64,000 nt of DNA from Caldifarciminota bacterium. GTDB lineage: Bacteria > Hydrothermota > Tepidihabitantia > SM23-42. Where the stretch lies: NCBI GenBank assembly GCA_020353055.1, contig CP070686.1, positions 574,965 through 638,964 of the forward strand. Reading direction: 5' to 3'. Of the stretch, positions 19,389 through 27,625 are shown piece after piece. Under the pieces are notes generated by a model that ran no database searches, was not told the DNA's origin, and saw nothing but the letters and a program-made list of their open reading frames with translations. Every line of letters starts with the position of its first letter. Position 1 is the first letter of the stretch. A program made the translations under genes and the position numbers.

Positions 19389-20036
19389 ATCAAGTCGGAT
19401 AATTATTACAGCATATTAGGACTCATGCAAAATGCAACTCTTGGAGAGATCAAAAAGGCCTATCTTGCTCTCGTACAAGAATACCACCCGGACCGTTTCG
19501 CCGATGGAAAGGAGAAACAGAAAGCCCATGAAATATTTGCCCGCGTCACAGCCGCCTACCGTACCCTTTCAGATGAGAAACTCCGTTCAAAATATGACCA
19601 GTCTCTGGCCAAATATACCACCGATGCAGATGAAGCAAAGGAAATCCAGGCAAAGAATCTATTCAACCGAGCGGTAGATCACATAAACAATGGTGAAGCG
19701 TGGCCTGCATTGAATCTACTGCGTACTGCATATAGCTATGACATGCGCCCGATCTATCTATCATACCTCGGACTTGCGCAAGTATACACCAAGCGAAACC
19801 AGTCTGACGGTTTCAAGAAACTCGAACATGCGCTGAAAAAAGAATTGTTCAACCCGACGATGCATTATAACCTTGGGCTCGCATTGGAGTTCGTCGGCAA
19901 GACAAAGGAAGCCATTCGTGCATATCAACAAACGCTCACCTGGGATCCAAAACATAAGCGGGCAAGATTAGGGATCGTACGTCTGAGCGCCTCGAAGAAA
20001 GGATTTATTTCCAAACTCTTCGGAGGCAGCAAGTGA
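19389..20036 (+). CDS. J-domain / TPR co-chaperone, probable non-AUG start
   Basis: The J-domain reads NYYSILGLMQ, EIKKAYLALVQEYHPDRF (HPD motif present) and AYRTLSDEKLRSKYD. The C-terminal half has TPR-like repeats. The first ATG in frame (19425) would cut off the first J-domain helix. Homology in frame extends upstream to at least SDNYYSILGL. No ATG, GTG or TTG lies between the in-frame stop at 19371 and 19425; the best-placed codon is ATC at 19389, six bases after GGAGG (19378-19382). The protein would stimulate a DnaK-type Hsp70. Confidence 0.7.
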   Translation: MKSDNYYSILGLMQNATLGEIKKAYLALVQEYHPDRFADGKEKQKAHEIFARVTAAYRTLSDEKLRSKYDQSLAKYTTDADEAKEIQAKNLFNRAVDHINNGEAWPALNLLRTAYSYDMRPIYLSYLGLAQVYTKRNQSDGFKKLEHALKKELFNPTMHYNLGLALEFVGKTKEAIRAYQQTLTWDPKHKRARLGIVRLSASKKGFISKLFGGSK

Positions 20037-20284
20037 AGAAAACACCTACACTGGCCCTCTTCGAGGAACTGTGCGAGAAGTTGTCGATTGTCGTCAAATA
20101 CGATAGGTTCTTCGGCAAAGGAGGTTACTGCCGATTGCGGGATAAATCCTACTTCATTATCAACGAAAGACTCTCGAGCGAGGCAAAGGAACACATATTC
20201 CTTCATGAAATGCGGAGTATCGAACTAAAGGATGTTGCATTACCTTCGAAGTTGAAGGAATTATTTGAAAAAAAATGCTCCTGA
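20033..20284 (+). CDS. Small conserved-looking protein, unknown
   Basis: An 83-residue protein starting at a GTG that overlaps the J-domain stop by 4 bp. It contains GKGGYCRLRDKSYFIIN and EAKEHIFLHEM. The HxxxHE-like spacing resembles a fragment of a metallopeptidase, but there is no full zinc motif and I do not assign one. The 3' end overlaps the terminator of the convergent operon. Confidence 0.65.
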   Translation: MKKTPTLALFEELCEKLSIVVKYDRFFGKGGYCRLRDKSYFIINERLSSEAKEHIFLHEMRSIELKDVALPSKLKELFEKKCS

Positions 20285-20295
20285 AAAAGGAGCAT
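20267..20295 (-). terminator. Intrinsic terminator of the phoH-CNNM operon
   Basis: On the minus strand a perfect 7-bp stem (ATGCTCC/GGAGCAT, 20295-20275) with a 7-nt loop is followed directly by eight T (20274-20267). It sits 29 bp after the CNNM stop at 20324. The stem overlaps the last codons and stop of the convergent 83-residue gene. Confidence 0.85.
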
Positions 20296-20323
20296 AGGCA
20301 AATTCCGCATATCACCAATCATA

Positions 20324-21247
20324 TCATTTTTCATCTCTGATTTCACCCACTAATTCTTCGATTAAATCTTCAAGCGTGACTATTCCCACCTGATGTTCGC
20401 CGTCGACAACGATCGCCATATGCTCTCCTTTCTGCTTCATCATAAGGAAAATTGTCATGCATCTTTCATCGGCACGCACAAAGAATGGTTCACGTAGTGT
20501 AATTTCGCCCGAATATAAATAGTCCTTTATGTTAAAAATACCAACGATATTGCTGCGGGTATCTACATAAACAGGAATCCTGGTGAATATTCTTGCTTCG
20601 CTTTTGACAATGGTATCGAGTTCAAAGCCCTGTGCACAAATAAATGCTGCGTTCAGCGGAATCATTACCTCCCCCACTTTTCTCGTAGAAAAATTGAATA
20701 GCCTGGAGGCGAGTTTACTCGATTCCTCCTCGTACTCACTCATTGCATGCACGATATCAAGTCGTCGTATCGAATGCGATTCACTGGTGCTGCGGAATAG
20801 TACGGCAATATACTTGGCTATGCTGGCGTATAGCCAGACCACGGGATAGGTAAGGAATTCTATATAGTAAATGGTATTCGACAAGGCGCTCATTGTTTCA
20901 ACCGGATGAGAGAGAGCAATCGATTTCGGTATAAATTGACCAAAAAACAATGAAAATAAGGAAAGTGTTACTGTAGATACTATGATACCATTGTCGCCCA
21001 TCAAATCCACAAAGAATCTTGCATATAGAGTTGACGCAATAACGATTATGAAATTTTCGCACACGAGGATCGTTGAGAAGAATCTCTCGGGATGGGCAAT
21101 AAAATCATCAAGCCGTAATGCCCAGCGCTTTTCTTCTCGCTTAGCTCTGAGGATCTTTATCTTCTCAATACTGACAAGGCCGGTTTCACTTGCTGTAAAA
21201 ATCCCTATGCTTATGGAAAGTATCAGCGGAATAATGAAATAGATCAT
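20324..21247 (-). CDS. CNNM/CBS-domain membrane protein (second copy)
   Basis: A 307-residue protein: an N-terminal CNNM (DUF21) domain with several membrane helices (IGIFTASETGLVSI, FGQFIPKSIALSHP), then a CBS pair (GEVMIPLNAAFI, MAIVVDGEHQVGIVTLEDLIEELVGEI). The family includes CorC/CorB-like magnesium or cation exporters. It is shorter than its neighbour and lacks the C-terminal CorC_HlyC domain. ATGA overlap with the first CNNM gene. Confidence 0.9.
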   Translation of the reverse strand: MIYFIIPLILSISIGIFTASETGLVSIEKIKILRAKREEKRWALRLDDFIAHPERFFSTILVCENFIIVIASTLYARFFVDLMGDNGIIVSTVTLSLFSLFFGQFIPKSIALSHPVETMSALSNTIYYIEFLTYPVVWLYASIAKYIAVLFRSTSESHSIRRLDIVHAMSEYEEESSKLASRLFNFSTRKVGEVMIPLNAAFICAQGFELDTIVKSEARIFTRIPVYVDTRSNIVGIFNIKDYLYSGEITLREPFFVRADERCMTIFLMMKQKGEHMAIVVDGEHQVGIVTLEDLIEELVGEIRDEK

Positions 21248-22503
21248 AACTTCCTCACAAGCACCTTTTCGATGATACGATCATGGATCTCTTCAACTGT
21301 TAACTCAAGACCCGACACCTGGATCGTCTGTTTCTCACCGGGAATTTTGCCGAGGTTGCTAAGAATATATCCCGCCAGTCTTTCACCCTCGTCGGCAAAA
21401 GGTTCGATCTGTAGAATCCGTGCAAGATCACCAATATTGATATCACCTTCAAAAAGAAAAGTGTTTGCGTCAAGCTTCTTATAGGGCAAATCGGCAATTT
21501 CATCGTACTCATCAATGATCTCTCCAAACAGAGATTCCAGAATATCCTCCAATGTTACGATGCCGGTAAAATTGCCGAATTCATCGACAACAATACTAAT
21601 ATGGATACCCTTTTTCCTGAATTCACCAAGAAGATTATCCAGCTGCTTCGTTTCGGGTACCACGTAGAGCTCGCGCATCATGTCCGTGATGCTCCTCCCG
21701 GATTCCTGTTTCCTTATGCTGTGCATGAAGAGATCTTTAGCGTAGAGGATACCGATCACCTCACTTTTCTCGTCAAATACACATATCCTTGAGTGTTTCT
21801 CTTCCGTGACTACCTTACGGGCTCGTTCAATGCTCGCCGTGGCCTCAATACCCACAACTTTTTGCCGGGGAGTCATTATCTGACTTACAGTCATCTTTCC
21901 GAATTTAAGTATCTGAAAGCCGACCTCCTCCTCACCTTCATCAAGAACCTTGAAACGCTTTGCCTCGGAAAGCATCAATTTGATTTCCTTGTCAGATATC
22001 GTCTCCTGCCGCCCGGCCATGCGGCGACCGAGTACCCGATGCATGACCCCTTCCATGCTTCTCGAGACAGGAGAGAACACCCACGAGAGATATTCAATGA
22101 ACTTACCAAACCGCAATGCCAGGCTCTCCGCATTCGAAATTGCCACGGTCTTGGGCGCAATTTCTCCGAAAATCAATATGACAGAAGTCATCAGAATAAA
22201 TTCAACGATAAAGGCAATAGTCGTGTCCAGGCTATGGCGGTGAATCATTTGAAGCAGTATGACCGCGCCGACCGACGAAGCACCTACGTTCACTAAAAGA
22301 TTAGCCAGGAGGATGGTTGCGAGCGTCTTACCAGAACTCTTCTTTATCCTTTCAAGCGTTCGTGCGCCTTTTCTTTCTTCGAAAAGAAGCGTCCTCAGCC
22401 GGAATCGAGAAATCGAAAACACCGCTGCCTCCATCCCGGAGAAGAAAGCACTGCAGCAGAGGAAAAAACAGATGAGAAGGATGTTGATGAGCAGACTATC
22501 CAT
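21244..22503 (-). CDS. CNNM/CBS/CorC_HlyC membrane protein
   Basis: A CNNM domain (MDSLLINILLICFF, FSGMEAAVFSISRFRL, FGEIAPKTVAISNAE), two CBS domains (VSQIMTPRQKVVGI, GIHISIVVDEFGNFTGIVTLEDILESLFGEI) and a C-terminal CorC_HlyC domain. Likely divalent-cation transport. The start is set at ATG 22503, which overlaps the ybeY stop by 8 bp; the open frame runs about 60 codons further, but that stretch only shadows ybeY. 419 residues. Confidence 0.92.
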   Translation of the reverse strand: MDSLLINILLICFFLCCSAFFSGMEAAVFSISRFRLRTLLFEERKGARTLERIKKSSGKTLATILLANLLVNVGASSVGAVILLQMIHRHSLDTTIAFIVEFILMTSVILIFGEIAPKTVAISNAESLALRFGKFIEYLSWVFSPVSRSMEGVMHRVLGRRMAGRQETISDKEIKLMLSEAKRFKVLDEGEEEVGFQILKFGKMTVSQIMTPRQKVVGIEATASIERARKVVTEEKHSRICVFDEKSEVIGILYAKDLFMHSIRKQESGRSITDMMRELYVVPETKQLDNLLGEFRKKGIHISIVVDEFGNFTGIVTLEDILESLFGEIIDEYDEIADLPYKKLDANTFLFEGDINIGDLARILQIEPFADEGERLAGYILSNLGKIPGEKQTIQVSGLELTVEEIHDRIIEKVLVRKL

Positions 22504-22867
22504 TACGCAAATACTCCGTACATTTCTTATGCATGGCCGTGGTCTCATGTTCATCACGATGGTCATATCCCAAAAGATGTAGGAGGCCGTGTAAGATATA
22601 GTAATGTAATTCAAACGCACCAGTTGCCTTCTCGTCAGCCACATATATTTCAGAGATCTCACCAAGATCAAACGAGATAACATTCGTCTTTTTATTCTTT
22701 TTGAAGTATGATTTATTCAGATTTCTGAGGTAGAGACTATCCGCAATTATTATGTTTATGGAGTTAATTTCCTTTCCTTCTTTTCTCAAAACCCGTCTCA
22801 CTAATTTACGGATGTATTCTTTCTTGATACGTGGACGATCAGTAGTATTATAAATGTTAATCCGCAT
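22496..22867 (-). CDS. ybeY: Endoribonuclease YbeY
   Basis: A single-strand endoribonuclease for 16S rRNA 3' maturation and ribosome quality control. The zinc signature HGLLHLLGYDH (H-x3-H-x5-H) is present near residue 90. NVISFDLGEISEIYVAD corresponds to the usual TDVLSFP...GDI block but is altered. 123 residues, slightly short. It lies between pgpH and CNNM, as in many bacteria. Confidence 0.93.
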   Translation of the reverse strand: MRINIYNTTDRPRIKKEYIRKLVRRVLRKEGKEINSINIIIADSLYLRNLNKSYFKKNKKTNVISFDLGEISEIYVADEKATGAFELHYYILHGLLHLLGYDHRDEHETTAMHKKCTEYLRNG

Positions 22868-22896
22868 CGTTGGTGCTGAGCCGGAATGAAAAATGA

Positions 22897-24981
22897 CTAT
22901 TTCTCTTTTCTTCCCTCACCAGTGGTTGTACGCTTATTGACCTGCTCATAATCTACACGTGGATGAAAAACTCCGGTAAGAATCGGCGTAAAGGCAGTCT
23001 TTATTTGTTCAAGGTCGCTGCGGTTGATAGGACAGTCATCTAACTGACCATCATTGAATTTCTTGTCGATATTCTCTTTCACAATCTTCTGGAGCTTGGC
23101 CACGGTGATGTTGTGCTCACCACGTGCCGCCGCTTCAACGCTGTCCGCAAGCATAACCAGAGCAGTCTCCTTGGTCTTCGGCCGCGGACCAGGATAGCGA
23201 TAGGAATCCTGTGCTGTATCCTTTGATTCGGCCAGTGCCATTCTGTAAAACATTTCGATCATCGTCGTACCATGATGCTGTTCTATCACCTCGATCAATC
23301 GCTTGGGCAACTTCATTTTACGTGCTGCCTCGATGCCATCTTTGACATGAGAGATAATGACCAGAGCACTCATCTGTGGCTTCAATGTGTCATGAGGATT
23401 TCTCATGCCGATTTGATTTTCAATGAAATATTCTGGCTTTTTCAACTTACCTATATCATGGTAATAAGCACCCACCCGGGCAAGGATTGGATCGGCGCCG
23501 ATAAATCGTGCCCCTGCTTCGGCGAGGTTGCCGACGACGATCGAATGGTGGTATGTTCCCGGTGCTTCGATTGCCATTTCTTTGAAGATAGGCAGATTAA
23601 GATTACCAAGTTCAATCAGTGTGAGATCGGTTGTGAAATCGAATAACTTTTCGAACAGCGGCAAGAATAGTACAAAACTCAAATTTACGAGAATGCTGTT
23701 AAACACGCCGGCTCCAAGGTGCATCAGATTGATGCCACCTTCGGCAAGATAGATATCGATAAAAAGAATTGCACATACATTAGCCACCGCCAAATATATC
23801 AACGGCCGGTAGAATGCTAACCTCGAATTGATGGTCTGGCTTGAAAAAGTAGCCACAAGACCGCTCACAAAAAGAAATGTGAAAATCCCCATCGAATTCA
23901 AAATGACACCTATGACAACTGCGAAAATGGCAGTGAATAAAATTGCCACATGAAAATTAAAATACAAAGCGAACATAAAAATAAAAAAGGCCACCGGCGT
24001 CAGGAATATCAGATCGGTAGCATACAGAAGCTTGGCAATAATGAGATAAGCACCAGACATAAGGCATATGAAGTACAAGTTCTTGATTTCAAACAATTTG
24101 GCATTTGTTGTCCGATCAAACTTGAACAACAAGAAAAGCAGAGCCAGGTATAGAATATTCCGGAAAAGGAGTGTCTTTGCAATTTCCCAGGTTCCAATAG
24201 ATGTGTACGTACTCTCTAAGGCAAGAATCTTTTCAACTGTCTGACTGTCAACACGCTTGTGTTTCTCGGCTACGATTTCGCCTTTCAGTACCTTACCTTT
24301 GGTCTTCGGGATATTTGCAAAGACCTCATCAATCCTTTCGTTCGTCCTTTCAGGGTCGAATCTTATGTTAGGAGATACAAAAAATTGCACCAGGCCGCGG
24401 TATTCGGACGGCCGATTGACTGATGCTATGCTTACCGCTTCTTCGGACGTGAAAAGACGATCAGCGGATTCGAGGGTTTCCTCATTACCGCTTACTATGG
24501 CGACGATCCGATTGTCAGCGGTCTTCCTGTCAATGATACCATCCGCGTAGAGTTCTGACAGCCCCTTGGTGAGACGGTCGAGCGTGGTTCTTGTGTTTCT
24601 TAATACATACCTGATGGAACTGCTGTTGAGCGCGTACTGCTTCTGAATCAGATATATCATCGAATCCCTGGTTATGCTCAATAGGCGTACCGAATCAATC
24701 AATGATGCCAATCCCGCAATTTCAGTCGAAATACCCTGGAAGACCGTATTATCAAGTTCAAATACCGGCGGAATTCTCCGGGCAATTTCCTCACGCTCTT
24801 CCTGCAATCTTTGTTCAGTTTTGGGAATGAAGAAATCGTAGGGTGCGATGATGTCATATGGTGCAATCTCTCCAGTGGCAATATCATATTTCTGCGGTAC
24901 GGCCGGCGGTGGAAAGATGATATTGAGCAGGAGTATCGTACCTATGAACAGAAGAAGTTCAGGTTGTATTTTTGATATCAT
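22897..24981 (-). CDS. pgpH: PgpH-type 7TM-HD phosphodiesterase (cyclic di-AMP)
   Basis: A 694-residue protein. An N-terminal membrane helix is followed by an extracytoplasmic 7TMR-HDED domain (residues ~40-260), a seven-helix membrane block (~270-450) and a cytoplasmic HD domain with TYHHSIVVGNLAEAGA, YYHDIGKLKKPEYF and IEQHHGTTMIEMFY. In Listeria and relatives PgpH hydrolyses c-di-AMP. It starts 23 bp inside phoH. With CdaA at 3138 it completes a c-di-AMP circuit. Confidence 0.93.
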   Translation of the reverse strand: MISKIQPELLLFIGTILLLNIIFPPPAVPQKYDIATGEIAPYDIIAPYDFFIPKTEQRLQEEREEIARRIPPVFELDNTVFQGISTEIAGLASLIDSVRLLSITRDSMIYLIQKQYALNSSSIRYVLRNTRTTLDRLTKGLSELYADGIIDRKTADNRIVAIVSGNEETLESADRLFTSEEAVSIASVNRPSEYRGLVQFFVSPNIRFDPERTNERIDEVFANIPKTKGKVLKGEIVAEKHKRVDSQTVEKILALESTYTSIGTWEIAKTLLFRNILYLALLFLLFKFDRTTNAKLFEIKNLYFICLMSGAYLIIAKLLYATDLIFLTPVAFFIFMFALYFNFHVAILFTAIFAVVIGVILNSMGIFTFLFVSGLVATFSSQTINSRLAFYRPLIYLAVANVCAILFIDIYLAEGGINLMHLGAGVFNSILVNLSFVLFLPLFEKLFDFTTDLTLIELGNLNLPIFKEMAIEAPGTYHHSIVVGNLAEAGARFIGADPILARVGAYYHDIGKLKKPEYFIENQIGMRNPHDTLKPQMSALVIISHVKDGIEAARKMKLPKRLIEVIEQHHGTTMIEMFYRMALAESKDTAQDSYRYPGPRPKTKETALVMLADSVEAAARGEHNITVAKLQKIVKENIDKKFNDGQLDDCPINRSDLEQIKTAFTPILTGVFHPRVDYEQVNKRTTTGEGRKEK

Positions 24982-25864
24982 ACGCTCTAATTATTCTTTG
25001 CACAAGATGATGTCTGACTACATCTTTTTCGTTAAGGTAGATAAATTCAATACCGTCGATACTTTTGAGCAAATGCTGTATTTCGATCAATCCAGAGAAA
25101 ACGTTGGTGGGTAAATCAACTTGCGTTATGTCACCCGTCACCACAACCTTCGAGCGCCAACCCATACGTGTTAAAAACATCTTCATCTGCATACCTGTCG
25201 TATTCTGCGCTTCGTCGAGGATGATGAATGCATCGTTGAGAGTCCGACCCCTCATGTACGCCAGAGGTGCGACCTCAATGGTCTTCATATCAAGGTATCT
25301 CCGGATCCGGTCGTATGGAAGAAAATCATTGAGGGCATCATACAGCGGACGCAAGTAAGGATCGACTTTTTCTTCTATAGCACCTGGCAAGAACCCCAAA
25401 GATTCACCCGCTTCCACGGCAGGACGCGTCAGCACAAGGCGCTCCACCTTCTTCTCTATGAGAAAAGACACGGCCTTTGCAACAGCAAGGTATGTCTTAC
25501 CAGTACCAGCCGGTCCTATACTCACGACAATATCATGACTATCAATAGCCTTCATGTACTCGGCCTGACCGGACGATTTGGCCTTGATGAGTCTTTTCGG
25601 AGTTGGAACCGAATTGGTCTCGCCTGCTGCGTGTTTTCTACCGGTGTCAGACACTTGTTCTTCTATTCCTTCTGCGTTTTTCAGGCGGGCACGGAATAAT
25701 TTCTGCGCCGCCTTCACATTTTTCTCGTCACCTTTCAAATAGATATAATTACCGCGCATCGATACGCTAACACCATAGCGCGTCTGGATCTCTTTAAGAA
25801 AGTCGTCCTGAAATCCGGATATTGTTGTTGGGTCAGAATCTGATATTGGTATTGATACTTTCAC
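24959..25864 (-). CDS. phoH: PhoH-like ATPase
   Basis: A 301-residue PhoH-family protein. The N-terminal part resembles a KH-like RNA-binding region (IYLKGDEKNVKAAQKLF), followed by the NTPase with Walker A GPAGTGKTYLAVAKA, LTRPAVEAGESLGFLPG and DEAQNTT. Linked to RNA metabolism together with YbeY. The start is a GTG (25864) without a good Shine-Dalgarno sequence, immediately after a GC-rich hairpin. Confidence 0.94.
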   Translation of the reverse strand: MKVSIPISDSDPTTISGFQDDFLKEIQTRYGVSVSMRGNYIYLKGDEKNVKAAQKLFRARLKNAEGIEEQVSDTGRKHAAGETNSVPTPKRLIKAKSSGQAEYMKAIDSHDIVVSIGPAGTGKTYLAVAKAVSFLIEKKVERLVLTRPAVEAGESLGFLPGAIEEKVDPYLRPLYDALNDFLPYDRIRRYLDMKTIEVAPLAYMRGRTLNDAFIILDEAQNTTGMQMKMFLTRMGWRSKVVVTGDITQVDLPTNVFSGLIEIQHLLKSIDGIEFIYLNEKDVVRHHLVQRIIRAYDIKNTT

Positions 25865-25870
25865 TTGAAT

Positions 25871-25897
25871 GGGAGGGGCGAGTACTCAACCCCTCCC
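25871..25897 (-). promoter_or_regulatory. GC-rich hairpin between the LysM gene and phoH
   Basis: A perfect 8-bp stem (GGGAGGGG 25871-25878, CCCCTCCC 25890-25897) encloses the palindrome GAGTACTC, so it can fold as a nested stem. No T-tract follows on the minus strand, so full termination is unlikely. It ends six bases before the phoH GTG and could act as an attenuator, an RNase barrier or a translational brake. Confidence 0.5.
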
Positions 25898-25904
25898 TTG
25901 CACA

Positions 25905-26501
25905 TTAATCATGAGGTATCACAAATTCCTGATTTGGATAAATGAAATCAGGGTCTTTGATCTTGTCTTTATTTGCCTCGTAGATTTCAGGCCATCTTTT
26001 TGCATCAGAGTATATCGACAGATATGATGCAATCAGCCAGAGACAATCACCAGATCCAACGGTGTATTGATCCAAGGTCGGGATAAGCAATACCCAGCCC
26101 GGGTAAATAAGATTGGGATCGGAGATTTTATCGGTATTTGCTTCATGTATCCATGGCCATTTTGAACCATCACGATACACAGTACGCATACTCGCGATCT
26201 TCGAAAGCCAATCTCCATCCACCACTGTATACCTGCCCCACTGACAGTGTTTCCAGGTTTCGCGTAATTCGGTAGCCTGCTCTGTCAGACCTGTATACAT
26301 CATCTCCATTTTGGAAACCGATGTTCTCATTTCGGCAACCTCAGGTTCGAGTGCGGCGATATCAGCGTTTACCTTGTCGAGTTCGGCCATTACGTTTGCG
26401 AGTTCAGCCTGCGCTTCCTCTTCGGTCATTTTTTCCTGGGCTGATGCTAAGACAGGAACCACGAAGCAAAGAACAAGTGCAATAGATAGTATCTTTTTCA
26501 T
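25905..26501 (-). CDS. Secreted protein with coiled coil and two LysM domains
   Basis: Starts at MKKILSIALVLC (ATG 26501) behind GAGGAGG; the signal peptide ends near LASAQ. Residues ~25-85 form a helical coiled coil (VMAELDKVNADIAALEPEVAEM). Two LysM-like modules follow (GRYTVVDGDWLSKIA and QYTVGSGDCLWLIA, each ending in IYPG/IYPN and LIP/VIP). LysM binds peptidoglycan glycan strands, so this probably sits at the periplasmic face of the wall. 198 residues. It follows the small lipoprotein in one operon. Confidence 0.88.
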   Translation of the reverse strand: MKKILSIALVLCFVVPVLASAQEKMTEEEAQAELANVMAELDKVNADIAALEPEVAEMRTSVSKMEMMYTGLTEQATELRETWKHCQWGRYTVVDGDWLSKIASMRTVYRDGSKWPWIHEANTDKISDPNLIYPGWVLLIPTLDQYTVGSGDCLWLIASYLSIYSDAKRWPEIYEANKDKIKDPDFIYPNQEFVIPHD

Positions 26502-26511
26502 TTTGTCCTCC

Positions 26512-26769
26512 TCACTTCGCACAGCGGGCATCGATCTTGGCCTGCAACTCGGCGATTTCCGCTTCCAGTGCATCTATTTCAGCTTCGAGTTCTGTACGTC
26601 TTGCCATCATTTCGTCTTTCTCAGCCTGGAGATCAGCAAGTTCCGATTGTGCAGCTTCGAGGGCAGCTTGGGCTTCAGCCAAAGCATCGAGTGTTTCCTG
26701 CTTCGCCATCTTAGGACCGCAACCGATAATCAAGACGGCCAGGAACAATAACGCAACTGTCTTTTTCAT
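26512..26769 (-). CDS. Small coiled-coil lipoprotein (Lpp-like)
   Basis: An 85-residue protein starting at MKKTVALLFLAV (ATG 26769) with a GGAGG site. The lipobox LIIGC is followed by an almost unbroken Ala/Glu/Leu helix (AEAQAALEAAQSELADLQ) predicted to be a coiled coil, ending in ARCAK. It resembles murein lipoprotein in plan (lipidated helix with a C-terminal Lys), although homology is not shown. Paired with the LysM protein it may tie the outer membrane to the wall. Confidence 0.85.
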   Translation of the reverse strand: MKKTVALLFLAVLIIGCGPKMAKQETLDALAEAQAALEAAQSELADLQAEKDEMMARRTELEAEIDALEAEIAELQAKIDARCAK

Positions 26770-26803
26770 AATACCTCCTCCCTGCATTATAATCATATAG
26801 CAA

Positions 26804-26831
26804 ACTATAATCATATTTGAAAGTATGTCAA
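26804..26831 (-). promoter_or_regulatory. Predicted promoter of the lipoprotein-LysM operon
   Basis: On the minus strand: TTGACA (26831-26826), a 16-bp spacer and TATAGT (26809-26804). The leader of about 27 bases carries a GGAGGAGG site, unlike the leaderless units nearby. Confidence 0.7.
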
Positions 26832-26926
26832 TAGCCAAAGCACATCGCAAGCCATGGGAACTAGGGACATCGGTGTGTGTTGGAGTCGATATATCGTGTT
26901 TTTCGCTGTATTTTGTACCACATCTG

Positions 26927-26954
26927 TTGACTTTCCCCTATTTATGACTATCAT
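26927..26954 (+). promoter_or_regulatory. Predicted leaderless promoter of ispD
   Basis: TTGACT (26927-26932), a 16-bp spacer and TATCAT (26949-26954), ending five bases before ATG 26960. Confidence 0.65.
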
Positions 26955-26959
26955 TGAGC

Positions 26960-27625
26960 ATGGGAATTCATGCAATAGTAGTCGCTGCTGGCACGGGCAG
27001 AAGATTCGGCGGCAAAAAACAGTTCTTTCTTGTCCACGGACGCCCGCTTTTCCTCTATGCGGCAGATGTACTCCAATTACATGAGAAAGTCGATACGATA
27101 ACCCTTGTTGTACCCAAGAGAAAGATAAAAACCATACGGAAAATCATCAAGAATTTCGGACTAAGTAAGGTCGGCAGCGTTGTCGCTGGTGGCAAGAGAA
27201 GACAGGATTCGGTTGTTAACGGACTGCGAACTGTGAGAAGCGAATCTGGCATTGTCATCATTCATGATGCAGCAAGGCCATTGATCACGAAGGCAATGAT
27301 CACAAAGGGTATTATTATGTGCCGTAAATACAAGGCGGTCATCCTCGCGGTCAGAGTCAGCGATACAGTAAAGAGAGTCATCAAGCGCCGCGTTCAGGAT
27401 ACGATTCCCCGTGAAGATCTGTTTCTTGTACAGACACCTCAATTCTTCAACTTACGCACGATTAGAAAGGCTGTCAGGTCGGCAGATTTTCGAATCGAAT
27501 ACACGGACGAAGCGGCAATCCTCGAATCTCTTGGTGAATCTGTCTATATCTGTCAGGGCGACCGGAATAATATCAAGGTCACGGACCGCAAGGACCTGAA
27601 AACAATCGAGAAACTACTGGCATGA
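26960..27625 (+). CDS. ispD: 2-C-methyl-D-erythritol 4-phosphate cytidylyltransferase
   Basis: Third step of the MEP isoprenoid pathway (MEP + CTP to CDP-ME). N-terminal VVAAGTGRRFGGKKQFF nucleotide-binding loop, VVAGGKRRQDSVVNGL, HDAARPLI and TDEAAILESLG are present. 221 residues from ATG 26960; the upstream in-frame TTG (26954) falls within the -10 and is rejected. ATGA overlap with dxr gives two MEP genes in a row; ispF is not adjacent. Confidence 0.96.
   Translation: MGIHAIVVAAGTGRRFGGKKQFFLVHGRPLFLYAADVLQLHEKVDTITLVVPKRKIKTIRKIIKNFGLSKVGSVVAGGKRRQDSVVNGLRTVRSESGIVIIHDAARPLITKAMITKGIIMCRKYKAVILAVRVSDTVKRVIKRRVQDTIPREDLFLVQTPQFFNLRTIRKAVRSADFRIEYTDEAAILESLGESVYICQGDRNNIKVTDRKDLKTIEKLLA

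Noticed and set aside
21793..22296. 167-codon plus-strand frame opposite the CNNM gene
   Set aside because: Antisense to a well-supported gene, no ribosome-binding site and no domain-like sequence.
22504..22683. 60-codon N-terminal extension of the first CNNM protein
   Set aside because: The stretch is the out-of-frame shadow of ybeY; MDSLLINIL at 22503 is the normal family start and overlaps the ybeY stop.
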